Assembly (NCBI RefSeq): GCF_001650735.1
Contig: NZ_LXVY01000016.1
Span: forward strand, 43,762-107,761
DNA from: Sphingomonas sp. TDK1
Lineage (GTDB): Bacteria; Pseudomonadota; Alphaproteobacteria; Sphingomonadales; Sphingomonadaceae
Reading direction: 5' to 3'
DNA: 64,000 bases
The notes under the pieces are model-generated. The model saw nothing but the letters and a program-made list of their open reading frames with translations. It did no database searches and had not been told where the DNA came from. Both the position numbers and the translations under genes were made by a program. Positions 24,712-33,162 of this stretch are shown piece after piece (position 1 is the first letter of the stretch; each line of letters opens with the position of its first letter).

Positions 24712-27168
24712 TCAATGATGCAGCGCGTCTCCGATTGCCGGAACGCCGGCCGGCGGCTGCGTAGCGAGCTCATCTGCATCCGACCAGTCGATTGCGGTGA
24801 GCGGCTCGGTCAACGCCAGCCGCAGCACCTCATCGACATGGGCCACCGGAACAATTTCCAAGCCTTCCCTAATATTCGCAGGGATTTCGGCGAGGTCCTT
24901 CTCATTCTCTTCCGGAATCAGCACCTTCTTGATGCCGCCCCGCAACGCCGCGAGAAGCTTCTCCTTGAGGCCGCCGATCGGCAGCACGCGGCCGCGCAGC
25001 GTAACTTCGCCCGTCATCGCCACGTCCTTGCGGACCGCCACCCCGGTAAGCGTCGAGACGATCGACGTGACCAGCCCGATGCCCGCCGACGGACCATCCT
25101 TCGGCACCGCGCCTTCCGGCAGGTGGACATGGATGTCCTTGCGCGCGAACAGGCTCGGCTTGATGCCGTAGCTCGGGCTGCGCGCGCGAACGAAGCTGAA
25201 CGCGGCTTCCACCGATTCCTTCATCACGTCGCCCAGCTTGCCGGTCGTCTTGATCGCCCCCTTGCCGGGCACGGTGACGCTTTCGATGGTCAGCAGCTCG
25301 CCGCCCACTTCGGTCCAGGCGAGCCCGGTGACCGCGCCGATCTGGTGCTCCTCCTCGCCCACGCCGAAGCGGAATTTCCGCACGCCGGCATAGTCCGAAA
25401 GATTCTCGGGGGTGATGGTGACCTGGGTCTCCTTGCCCTCAAGGATCTTGCGCAGGCTCTTGCGCGCGAGTTTGGCGATCTCGCGCTCCAGCGTCCGCAC
25501 GCCGGCCTCGCGGGTATAGTAACGGATCAGGTCGCGCAGGCCTTCGTTGGTGAGCGTGAACTCGCCGTCCTTCAGCCCATGCGCATCGACCTGCTTGGCG
25601 ACCAGATGTCGCTCGGCGATCTCCACCTTCTCGTCCTCGGTATACCCTTCCAGCCGGATGATCTCCATGCGGTCGAGCAAAGGCTGGGGCAGGTTGAGCG
25701 AGTTGGCCGTGCACACGAACATCACGTCCGAAAGATCGATGTCGATCTCCAGATAATGGTCGTTGAACTTGCTGTTCTGCTCCGGGTCCAGCACCTCGAG
25801 CAGCGCCGAGGCGGGGTCGCCGCGGAAGTCCTGGCCGAGCTTGTCGATCTCGTCGAGCAGGAACAGCGGGTTCGAGGTGCCGGCCTTTTTCAGGTTCGAC
25901 ACGATCTTGCCCGGCAGCGAGCCGATATAGGTGCGGCGATGGCCGCGAATCTCGGCCTCGTCGCGCACGCCGCCCAGCGACTGGCGGATGAACTCGCGCC
26001 CCGTAGCCTTAGCGATCGACTTGCCGAGGCTGGTCTTGCCCACGCCCGGCGGGCCGACGAGGCACAGGATCGGCCCCTTCAGCTTGTTGGTGCGCGCCTG
26101 GACCGCGAGATATTCGACGATCCGGTCCTTCACCTTCTCCAGGGCATAGTGATCCTGGTCGAGCACGCCCTGCGCCTCGGCGATGTCCTTCTTCAGCTTG
26201 GACTTCTTGCCCCAGGGCAGGCCCAGCAGTACGTCGAGATAGTTGCGCACGACGGTGGCCTCGGCCGACATCGGCGCCATCGTCTTGAGCTTCTTCAGCT
26301 CGCCCTGCGCCTTGGCGCGGGCTTCCTTGGAGAGCTTGAGCGTGGCGATCTTCTGGGTGAGTTCGGCAACCTCGTCGCCCTCGCCCTCTTCGCCCTCATT
26401 GCCCAGCTCGCGCTGGATCGCCTTGAGCTGCTCGTTGAGGTAGTACTCGCGCTGCGTCTTCTCCATCTGGCGCTTTACGCGGCTGCGGATCTTCTTCTCG
26501 ACCTGCAGCACGCCCAGCTCGCCCTCCATGAAGGCGAACACCATTTCGAGCCGCTTCTGGGGATCGTTCTCGACCAGCAGCGCCTGCTTGTCGGCAACCT
26601 TGACCGAGATGTTGGCGGCGACCGCATCGGCAAGGCGCGACGGATCCTCCAGCTCGCCAAGCTGCACCGCGGTCTCGGCCGGGAGCTTGCGGTTGAGCTT
26701 GGCATAATTCTCGAACTGCTCGACGACCGAACGCATCAGCGCCTTCAGCTCCGCGCTGAGATTCTCGGGCGTCAGCTTCGAACCGGCCTCGTCGACACCT
26801 TCCTGCGCGGCTTCAAGGGGCGCGTCGCCCTCCTCGACCGGCTCCACATGGGCAGTGAGATAGGCGCCGGTCTCCTCGATGGAGAGAAGGTTGCCGCGCT
26901 CCTTGCCGGCAACGAGAACGCGCACCGTGCCATCGGGCAACTTCAGCAATTGAAGGACTTCGGCCGACACACCGGTATCGTACAGATCTTCGCGGCCGGG
27001 ATCGTCCTCGGCCGGATCGAGCTGCGCGACGAGGAAAATCTCCTTGTCGGCAGCCATTGCCGCTTCCAACGCCGCAACCGACTTATCACGGCCGACGAAC
27101 AGCGGCACGATCATGTGCGGGAAGACGACGATGTCGCGAAGCGGCAGGACGGGATAGGACTGCTTCAT
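24712..27168 (-). CDS. lon: ATP-dependent protease Lon
   Basis: An 818-residue AAA+ serine protease for misfolded and regulatory proteins. The N-terminal substrate domain begins [19 protein letters not shown]. The AAA+ module has Walker [10 protein letters not shown] and Walker B LFLLDEID, and the protease domain has the catalytic serine in [11 protein letters not shown] and lysine in [10 protein letters not shown]. Length is standard for LonA. A candidate heat-shock (RpoH-type) promoter lies just upstream (27212-27238). The clpP-clpX-lon-hup order is kept but with 3.8 kb of other genes between clpX and lon. Confidence 0.98.
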   Translation of the reverse strand: MKQSYPVLPLRDIVVFPHMIVPLFVGRDKSVAALEAAMAADKEIFLVAQLDPAEDDPGREDLYDTGVSAEVLQLLKLPDGTVRVLVAGKERGNLLSIEETGAYLTAHVEPVEEGDAPLEAAQEGVDEAGSKLTPENLSAELKALMRSVVEQFENYAKLNRKLPAETAVQLGELEDPSRLADAVAANISVKVADKQALLVENDPQKRLEMVFAFMEGELGVLQVEKKIRSRVKRQMEKTQREYYLNEQLKAIQRELGNEGEEGEGDEVAELTQKIATLKLSKEARAKAQGELKKLKTMAPMSAEATVVRNYLDVLLGLPWGKKSKLKKDIAEAQGVLDQDHYALEKVKDRIVEYLAVQARTNKLKGPILCLVGPPGVGKTSLGKSIAKATGREFIRQSLGGVRDEAEIRGHRRTYIGSLPGKIVSNLKKAGTSNPLFLLDEIDKLGQDFRGDPASALLEVLDPEQNSKFNDHYLEIDIDLSDVMFVCTANSLNLPQPLLDRMEIIRLEGYTEDEKVEIAERHLVAKQVDAHGLKDGEFTLTNEGLRDLIRYYTREAGVRTLEREIAKLARKSLRKILEGKETQVTITPENLSDYAGVRKFRFGVGEEEHQIGAVTGLAWTEVGGELLTIESVTVPGKGAIKTTGKLGDVMKESVEAAFSFVRARSPSYGIKPSLFARKDIHVHLPEGAVPKDGPSAGIGLVTSIVSTLTGVAVRKDVAMTGEVTLRGRVLPIGGLKEKLLAALRGGIKKVLIPEENEKDLAEIPANIREGLEIVPVAHVDEVLRLALTEPLTAIDWSDADELATQPPAGVPAIGDALHH

Positions 27169-27211
27169 GAAAACTCCGGGTCGGTCCCCAGTTGGGGCAC
27201 CATAGCCTTAT

Positions 27212-27238
27212 ATATGGGGCCTGAAACGAGCGCATCAA
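27212..27238 (-). promoter_or_regulatory. candidate RpoH (heat-shock) promoter of lon
   Basis: On the minus strand TTGATG is followed after 13 bp by CCCCATAT, close to the sigma-32 consensus (CTTGAA, 11-15 bp, CCCCATNT). It lies ~45-70 bp upstream of the lon ATG, a suitable distance, and lon is a classical heat-shock gene. A GGGG/CCCC hairpin is in the leader between it and the start codon. Confidence 0.55.
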
Positions 27239-27383
27239 TCAGAACGGGGCATAAACCCAGATTGCGGTGGAAAACGCCAGCCCGACCGTCGAATCTCCGC
27301 GCTCGCCATGCGGTGCAGCATCGCTATCATGCCGCGCAGCATGTTGATTCGTTGAGGGTTCGATCACCCGCAAGGCTCTGGGG

Positions 27384-29102
27384 ATGAATTTGATAAAGCC
27401 GAAGATTGGGGCTGCCACCCTCGCGTTGCTGGCAGTCGCGGGCACTGCCCACGCGCAAAGGCGGGGCGAACCTCCGATCACGCCGACGACTCAGGCTTCG
27501 GGCGGAGCGATCGATCCGGCGCGCGCGGCCCTGCATCTGGAACATGCCGATCTCGCCATTGAGGTCGTCCCTTCCACGTACACGCTCCATGGCACAGCCA
27601 CCCTGACCCTGCGGACCAATGCACCCCAAAACGAATTGCAGATCGATCTCGATCGCAATCTGCAGGTTAGCGCGATCCGCATCGACGGCAGGGCGCTGGC
27701 GCCCGCACAGTGGCGCAACCCAGAGGGGCGACTATTCATCGCCCTGCCCCGTCCCCTGAAGGCCGGCGACCGTGTGACGGCCGAGATCAGCTATGGCGGC
27801 ACACCGCATGTCGCAGTGCGCGCCCCTTGGGACGACGGCCTGGTCTGGTCGACCACGCCTGGCGACAAGAAGCCTTGGGTCGCCACCACCGCCGAAGGCT
27901 ATGGCTGCGACTTGTTCTGGCCCTGCCTGGACTTTCCGCAGGGTGAGCCCGATCTGGTCGACCTGCACATTACCATCCCCGCAGGCCTCAAGGCGCCGTC
28001 GAACGGCAAGCTGCTGCGGGTGGAGACGCTCGCCGATGGGCGGACCACCTGGCATTGGCGTGCCAAGAGCCCCAACCCGTATGACGTGGCGATCAACATC
28101 GCGCCCTATCAGGAGCTGACGGCCGAATATAAAAGCCGCTTCGGCAACAGCTTCCCGCTCCAATATTGGTATCTGCCGGGGCGCGAGGCCAAGGCGAAGG
28201 CGCTGTTCGCCGAGTTCGCGCCCACCGTCGACTTCTACGAAAGCGTGATCGGGCCCTTCCCCTGGGGCGACGAGAAGCTGGGCGTGGTCGAGACCCCGCA
28301 TCTCGGCATGGAGCACCAGACCATCAACGCCTATGGCAACAACTATCGCAAGACACCGTCGGGCTTTGACGAGATCTTCCAGCACGAACTGGGCCATGAA
28401 TGGTTCGGCAACCAGCTGACCGCGGGCAACTGGGACGATTACTGGCTGCATGAGGGCTATACCCAATATATGCAGCCGCTCTACGGCCAGTGGCGCGAAG
28501 GTGATGCCCGCTATGCCGCGATGATGGACGAGTTCCGCCTTGCCATCCGCAACAAGGCGCCCATCGTCTCGGGCAAGATCCGCGCCGAGGAAGAGGTGTA
28601 TGAGGAGGACAAGGGCGGTCCTGGGCAGGACATTTATTACAAGGGCGCCTGGGTTCTCCACACGCTGCGCTATTTGATCGGCGACGACCAGTTCTTCGAG
28701 GTGACCCGCCGCATCGTGTATGGCCGGCCGGATCCCAAGCCCGGCAATTTCAAGCCGCGCTTCGGCACCACGTCCGAATATGTCGGCATCGTGAACCGGG
28801 TTACCGGCAAGGACCTGCGTTGGTTCTTCGACGTCTATCTTTATTCCGCGGCCCTGCCGGAACTCGTGCGCGAGCGCAGCGGCGATCGCCTGACCTTGCG
28901 CTGGAAGACGCCAGGCGACCGCCCCTTCCCGCTGCCGGTGGACGTCTCGATCGACGGCAAGGTGCAGAAAGTGGCGATGCCGGACGGCACCGCGACGCTT
29001 GCAGTGCCAGCCTCCGCGCATGTGGTGGTCGATCCGGACGCCCATATCCTGCGCCGTTCGGAAGCGGTGGAAGCGCTGCAGCAGTGGAGACAGCAACGAT
29101 GA
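27384..29102 (+). CDS. M1 family aminopeptidase, secreted
   Basis: A 572-residue zinc metallopeptidase. The signal peptide (AATLALLAVAGTAHA) is followed by an M1 N-terminal beta domain, then the exopeptidase-type motif LGMEHQTINAYG (GMEH where GAMEN is typical). The zinc site is HELGH (334-338) with the third ligand Glu357 in WLHEGYTQ, matching HEXXH-18-E. It probably trims peptides in the periplasm. It overlaps the following methyltransferase gene by 4 bp (ATGA), so the two are co-expressed. Confidence 0.93.
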   Translation: MNLIKPKIGAATLALLAVAGTAHAQRRGEPPITPTTQASGGAIDPARAALHLEHADLAIEVVPSTYTLHGTATLTLRTNAPQNELQIDLDRNLQVSAIRIDGRALAPAQWRNPEGRLFIALPRPLKAGDRVTAEISYGGTPHVAVRAPWDDGLVWSTTPGDKKPWVATTAEGYGCDLFWPCLDFPQGEPDLVDLHITIPAGLKAPSNGKLLRVETLADGRTTWHWRAKSPNPYDVAINIAPYQELTAEYKSRFGNSFPLQYWYLPGREAKAKALFAEFAPTVDFYESVIGPFPWGDEKLGVVETPHLGMEHQTINAYGNNYRKTPSGFDEIFQHELGHEWFGNQLTAGNWDDYWLHEGYTQYMQPLYGQWREGDARYAAMMDEFRLAIRNKAPIVSGKIRAEEEVYEEDKGGPGQDIYYKGAWVLHTLRYLIGDDQFFEVTRRIVYGRPDPKPGNFKPRFGTTSEYVGIVNRVTGKDLRWFFDVYLYSAALPELVRERSGDRLTLRWKTPGDRPFPLPVDVSIDGKVQKVAMPDGTATLAVPASAHVVVDPDAHILRRSEAVEALQQWRQQR

Positions 29103-29701
29103 TCGCCATCGTCGATCCCGCGCCAGTGGGCGCGCCGGGCCTGGTGGCGTTGCTGCTGGGCATGCTGCTGTTCGTCGCCGCCTTGGTCTTTGTCCGGTGG
29201 CGCAAGGGCGCGGCGCGAGAGGCCGTCGCGCATCGCAGCAGCAGCGCAAATCAGGGCATCGTGCTGCAAGCGACAGGCTTCCTTCTCGTAGCCATAGGAC
29301 CCTTGCGCCCGAGCCTCCCGGCCGCTTCGGCGGCGGCGGTGGGGCAAGCGGTCGTCGTCGCACTGCTGATCGGCACCTGCGTCAGCCTGTTCATCTCGGC
29401 CGCCGTCGCGATGGGGCGCAACTGGAGCATCGGCGCCCGCACCCGGCGGGACCATGACCTCGTGACCTGGGGGCCCTTCGCCGTGATACGCCACCCGATC
29501 TATACCGGGCTCCTGGCGCTGCTCCTGGCGCTAAGCGTCGCCTTCGGTCATTGGCGCGGGTTGATCCTCGGCCTGCCCCTGTTCGCCTGGGGCACCTGGA
29601 TCCGCATCCAGGCCGAGGAAAGCCTGTTGCTCGCCCATTTCGGCCGCCAGTACCAAGCCTATGCGGCACGCGTGAAACGCTTCCTTCCCGGGATCTTCTG
29701 A
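29099..29701 (+). CDS. isoprenylcysteine carboxyl methyltransferase (ICMT) family membrane protein
   Basis: A 200-residue inner-membrane protein with about five hydrophobic segments. The C-terminal ICMT signature is present: GPFAVIRHPIYTGLLALLL (SAM-binding HPxYxG) and the acidic pair in QAEESLLLAHFG. Bacterial ICMT-family members methylate lipids or small molecules, or are uncharacterised. Its ATG overlaps the M1 peptidase stop, giving strict translational coupling to a secreted peptidase; the reason for the pairing is unknown. Confidence 0.85.
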   Translation: MIAIVDPAPVGAPGLVALLLGMLLFVAALVFVRWRKGAAREAVAHRSSSANQGIVLQATGFLLVAIGPLRPSLPAASAAAVGQAVVVALLIGTCVSLFISAAVAMGRNWSIGARTRRDHDLVTWGPFAVIRHPIYTGLLALLLALSVAFGHWRGLILGLPLFAWGTWIRIQAEESLLLAHFGRQYQAYAARVKRFLPGIF

Positions 29702-29806
29702 GCCGCATCCGGGCGCAGCCGCAGGCACCCCGGCTTGCATCCGTCGTCCAGCTCTGCAAACCTGTTCCGGCACCACGAGATCCATAACGACTAGCCGGGG
29801 TGACGA

Positions 29807-30403
29807 ATGAAGATGCTTTGCGGCATGGTGCTGGGCTCCGTGCTGACGCTCGCTGCTTTGCCGACGATGGCGCAGGAAGACGTCCGTGCCGAGGGCGACT
29901 GGACACATGCGGCCACCGGCATGGTGTTCCCGGAGCGCCTGGGCAATGCGATGCGTACGCGCGTGCACGCTTATGATGCCGAGCAGCAGGACGTCAGCGC
30001 CGGCTATACCCTGCGCCGCAATGGTGACCTCGGCTTCGTGACGCTCTACGTCTATCCCGCCCCGCCCGAGCGGGACTGCGCGGCGAATTTCGCCGATATC
30101 GAGCGCAATGTTGCCCAGGCCTATGCCGATGTGAAGCTGGTGGAGCACGATCGCTGGCCCTCCCCTTCGGGCAGCGTGCCGGATTCCGCCTATCACGCGC
30201 GCTTCACCATGACCGGCACGCTCGACGGCAAGGAGCAGGCGCTCACTTCCGAAAGCTATCTGTTCTGCCCAGCAGGCGGCGCATGGCTGGTCGCCGCCCG
30301 GGCCAGTTGGGCACGAAACAGCGACCTGCAGCAGGCCTTTGTCGACTTATTGAAGGGGCTGGCATGGCCGGCCAAGCTGGATACGCCGCCGTCGGAAAAG
30401 TGA
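29807..30403 (+). CDS. secreted protein of unknown function
   Basis: A 198-residue protein with an N-terminal signal peptide (MLCGMVLGSVLTLAALPTMA, cleavage near AQE). The mature part has a repeated beta pattern (GYTLRRNGDLGFVTLYVYPAP), two Cys that could pair (RDCAANF and FCPAGG) and no membrane helix. I do not recognise the family. It lies 105 bp after the ICMT-like gene in the same direction and converges on the GNAT gene with a 4-bp gap. Confidence 0.75.
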   Translation: MKMLCGMVLGSVLTLAALPTMAQEDVRAEGDWTHAATGMVFPERLGNAMRTRVHAYDAEQQDVSAGYTLRRNGDLGFVTLYVYPAPPERDCAANFADIERNVAQAYADVKLVEHDRWPSPSGSVPDSAYHARFTMTGTLDGKEQALTSESYLFCPAGGAWLVAARASWARNSDLQQAFVDLLKGLAWPAKLDTPPSEK

Positions 30404-30407
30404 CCGC

Positions 30408-31001
30408 TCAGGCGGCGGCGCGCCGCATCGACCACAGCCGGGGGCCGTTCGGAACGCGCCACTCCTCGCTCACCGCGAAGCCGAAGCGCTGGTACAGGCC
30501 CAGATTGCTCTCGGTCCCGGTTTCCAGATAGCAGGGCATCCCGGGCGGCACCGCCGCAAGGCCCGCGCGGATCGCCGCACCGCCCAGCCCGCGTCCCTGT
30601 GCGGCAGGATCGCAGCCGGCGATGTGCAGATAGTGGAACGGCTCCGCCGGAAAGCGATGCTCCACCGCTCCGCTGACCCGCAGCGCGCGCGGCAAAGCGC
30701 CCCGCAACGCGCCGATCAGCGCCGGCCCGTTCAACAGCATCTCGATCAGCCCGACCTTGGCCCTGCCCGGCGCGCGCCACAGGGTCACCGCCGCGCCCTC
30801 TTCGACCAGAAAGCCGCGCCCGCCCTTGAGGTCCGATGCCGTGAGCAGCGAAAAGAGGCGCGGCAATTGATGCTGCCGCGCCGACGGATCCGGGAGGATG
30901 AAGGAGAAGATCGGGTCTTCGGCAAAGGCCCGCGCGAGCATCGTTGCGATGGTCGCGCGGTCTCCTTCGCTTGCCGGCCGTACGGCAATGGATCGTTCCA
31001 T
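30408..31001 (-). CDS. GNAT family N-acetyltransferase
   Basis: A 197-residue acetyltransferase. The acetyl-CoA binding motif A is visible as IAGCDPAAQGRGLGGAAIRAG (Q-x-x-G-x-G/A as QGRGLG), followed by the C-terminal GLYQRFGFAVSEEW typical of GNAT folds. ATG 31001 (MERSIAVRPASEGD) begins 4 bp after the clpX stop on the same strand, so it is probably co-transcribed with clpX. The acceptor substrate is unknown. Confidence 0.88.
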   Translation of the reverse strand: MERSIAVRPASEGDRATIATMLARAFAEDPIFSFILPDPSARQHQLPRLFSLLTASDLKGGRGFLVEEGAAVTLWRAPGRAKVGLIEMLLNGPALIGALRGALPRALRVSGAVEHRFPAEPFHYLHIAGCDPAAQGRGLGGAAIRAGLAAVPPGMPCYLETGTESNLGLYQRFGFAVSEEWRVPNGPRLWSMRRAAA

Positions 31002-31005
31002 GGGA

Positions 31006-32271
31006 TCAGGCGGCGCTGCCGGCCTTTTCCTTCTTGGCGTAGATCCGCACCGGCTCCTTGCGGCCCTCGACCACATCCTTGTCGACCACCACTTCGTCGA
31101 CACCGTCCATGCTGGGCAGGTCGAACATCGTGTCGAGCAGAATGCCTTCGAGGATCGAGCGGAGGCCGCGGGCACCGGTCTTGCGTTCGATCGCCTTCTT
31201 CGAGACGGCAGTGAGCGCGTCGTCGGTGAAGCCGAGCTTGACCGCCTCCATGTCGAACAGCTTCTGATACTGCTTGACCAGGGCGTTCTTCGGCTCGGTC
31301 AGGATCTTGATCAGCGCCTCGACGTCGAGATCCTCAAGCGTCGCGATCACCGGCAGACGACCGACGAATTCCGGGATCAGGCCGAACTTGAGCAGATCCT
31401 CCGGCTCGGTCTGACGAAGCAGCTCGCCGGTGCGGCGCTCGTCGGGTGCGGCGACATGCGCGCCGAAGCCGATCGACTTGCCCTGCAGGCGGTCGCCGAT
31501 GATCTTTTCGAGGCCCGAGAAGGCACCGCCGCAGATGAACAGGATGTTGGTCGTGTCCACCTGCAGGAATTCCTGCTGCGGATGCTTGCGGCCGCCCTGC
31601 GGCGGAACGCTCGCGGTGGTGCCTTCCATCAGCTTCAGCAGCGCCTGCTGCACGCCTTCGCCCGACACGTCGCGCGTGATCGACGGGTTCTCCGCCTTGC
31701 GGCTGATCTTGTCGATCTCGTCGATATAGACGATGCCGCGCTGCGCCCGCTCGACATTATAGTCCGAGGCCTGGAGCAGCTTGAGGATGATGTTCTCCAC
31801 GTCCTCGCCGACATAGCCGGCTTCGGTCAGCGTGGTGGCATCGGCCATGGTGAACGGCACGTCGAGGATGCGCGCCAGCGTCTGCGCCAGCAGCGTCTTG
31901 CCGCAGCCGGTGGGGCCGACGAGCAGGATGTTCGACTTGGCGAGCTCGACATCGGCACCCTTGGCGCCGTGATTGAGCCGCTTGTAGTGGTTGTGCACCG
32001 CCACCGAGAGGACGCGCTTCGCCTTCTTCTGCCCGATGACGTAATCGTCGAGCACGTCGCAGATTTCCTGCGGCGAAGGGACACCGCCGTCCTTCTTCGA
32101 CACCAGCGAGGACTTGGTTTCCTCCCGGATGATGTCGTTGCACAGCTCGACGCACTCATCGCAGATGAACACGGTCGGGCCGGCGATGAGCTTGCGCACC
32201 TCATGCTGGCTCTTGCCGCAGAAGGAGCAATAGAGCGTGCTCTTGGAGTCACCGCCGCTGAGCTTAGTCAT
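31006..32271 (-). CDS. clpX: ATP-dependent Clp protease ATP-binding subunit ClpX
   Basis: A 421-residue AAA+ unfoldase that feeds substrates to ClpP. The N-terminal zinc-binding domain has Cys15/Cys18 and Cys37/Cys40. Walker A GPTGCGKT, Walker [11 protein letters not shown], the pore-1 loop region and the sensor motif GARGLR are all present. The IGF-type ClpP-docking loop appears as IGFGAHV. It lies 144 bp downstream of clpP and 4 bp upstream of a GNAT gene. Confidence 0.98.
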   Translation of the reverse strand: MTKLSGGDSKSTLYCSFCGKSQHEVRKLIAGPTVFICDECVELCNDIIREETKSSLVSKKDGGVPSPQEICDVLDDYVIGQKKAKRVLSVAVHNHYKRLNHGAKGADVELAKSNILLVGPTGCGKTLLAQTLARILDVPFTMADATTLTEAGYVGEDVENIILKLLQASDYNVERAQRGIVYIDEIDKISRKAENPSITRDVSGEGVQQALLKLMEGTTASVPPQGGRKHPQQEFLQVDTTNILFICGGAFSGLEKIIGDRLQGKSIGFGAHVAAPDERRTGELLRQTEPEDLLKFGLIPEFVGRLPVIATLEDLDVEALIKILTEPKNALVKQYQKLFDMEAVKLGFTDDALTAVSKKAIERKTGARGLRSILEGILLDTMFDLPSMDGVDEVVVDKDVVEGRKEPVRIYAKKEKAGSAA

Positions 32272-32415
32272 TCAATCCATCCTTCGCGCCTCGGGCGCGC
32301 TACGCTCGCCTGCCATCCTACACGCAGGCGAAGTTCCGGCAATCCATAATCGCCCCGCCCGCCCGACGTTCCATGCACCGGGAATCGTCAGGCGGCCGAG
32401 GATAGGTATATAGTG

Positions 32416-33072
32416 TTAATTAGCCGCTGCCGCATCCTCGCTCGGCACCGGACGCTTCTCATACACCTCGTCGACGATGCCGAAGGCCTTGGCCTCCTCG
32501 GCTTCGAAGAACGAATCGCGGTCCATCGTCGTCTCGATCTTCTCGATCGGCTGGCCGGTGTACTTCGCATACAGCGCATTCATGCGCGCACGGATCCGCA
32601 GGATTTCCTTGGCCTGAATCTCGATGTCCGACGCCATGCCCTGCGCGCCGCCCGAGGGCTGGTGCAGCATGATGCGGGCGTTGGTCAGCGCAACGCGGAG
32701 ACCCGGCTCGCCCGACGCCAGCAGGAACGAGCCCATCGACGCCGCCTGGCCGATGCACACCGTGCCGACGCGCGGACGGATATACTGCATCGTGTCGTGG
32801 ATCGCCATACCCGCCGTGACGACACCGCCCGGCGAATTGATGTACATCCAGATGTCCTTCTTCGGATTTTCCGACTCGAGGAACAGCAGCTGGGCGGTGA
32901 TCAGCGAGGCCATATGGTCTTCGACCTGGCCGGTAACGAACACGATCCGCTCCCGCAGCAGGCGCGAATAGATGTCGAAGCTGCGCTCACCGCGGCTCGA
33001 CTGCTCGATAACGATGGGAACGAGTGCGCCGGTAACGGGATCGATGGTCATCTGACCGGAAAGCGGATGCAT
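32416..33072 (-). CDS. clpP: ATP-dependent Clp protease proteolytic subunit ClpP
   Basis: A 218-residue serine peptidase forming the ClpXP barrel. The catalytic triad is Ser112 (GQAASMGS), His137 (MLHQPSGG) and Asp186 (TTMDRDSFF). The start at ATG 33072 adds seven residues before [15 protein letters not shown] 33051 is a possible alternative. An Ala-rich C-terminal tail is usual in alphaproteobacteria. It is followed by clpX on the same strand. Confidence 0.97.
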   Translation of the reverse strand: MHPLSGQMTIDPVTGALVPIVIEQSSRGERSFDIYSRLLRERIVFVTGQVEDHMASLITAQLLFLESENPKKDIWMYINSPGGVVTAGMAIHDTMQYIRPRVGTVCIGQAASMGSFLLASGEPGLRVALTNARIMLHQPSGGAQGMASDIEIQAKEILRIRARMNALYAKYTGQPIEKIETTMDRDSFFEAEEAKAFGIVDEVYEKRPVPSEDAAAAN

Positions 33073-33162
33073 GTGGGATGATCTCGTGGTTGTTGTATTG
33101 CCCGCGACTACATCGGCGCTCCTGCAGCCCAGCGCAAGAGGGGCTGTTCCGGAGGCGGACGC

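Noticed and set aside
24688..27387. A very long plus-strand open frame (about 900 codons) opposite lon
   Set aside because: It is antisense to a full, motif-complete lon gene and its translation is low-complexity, rich in Arg, Gln, His and Leu. High-GC codon bias creates such shadow frames.
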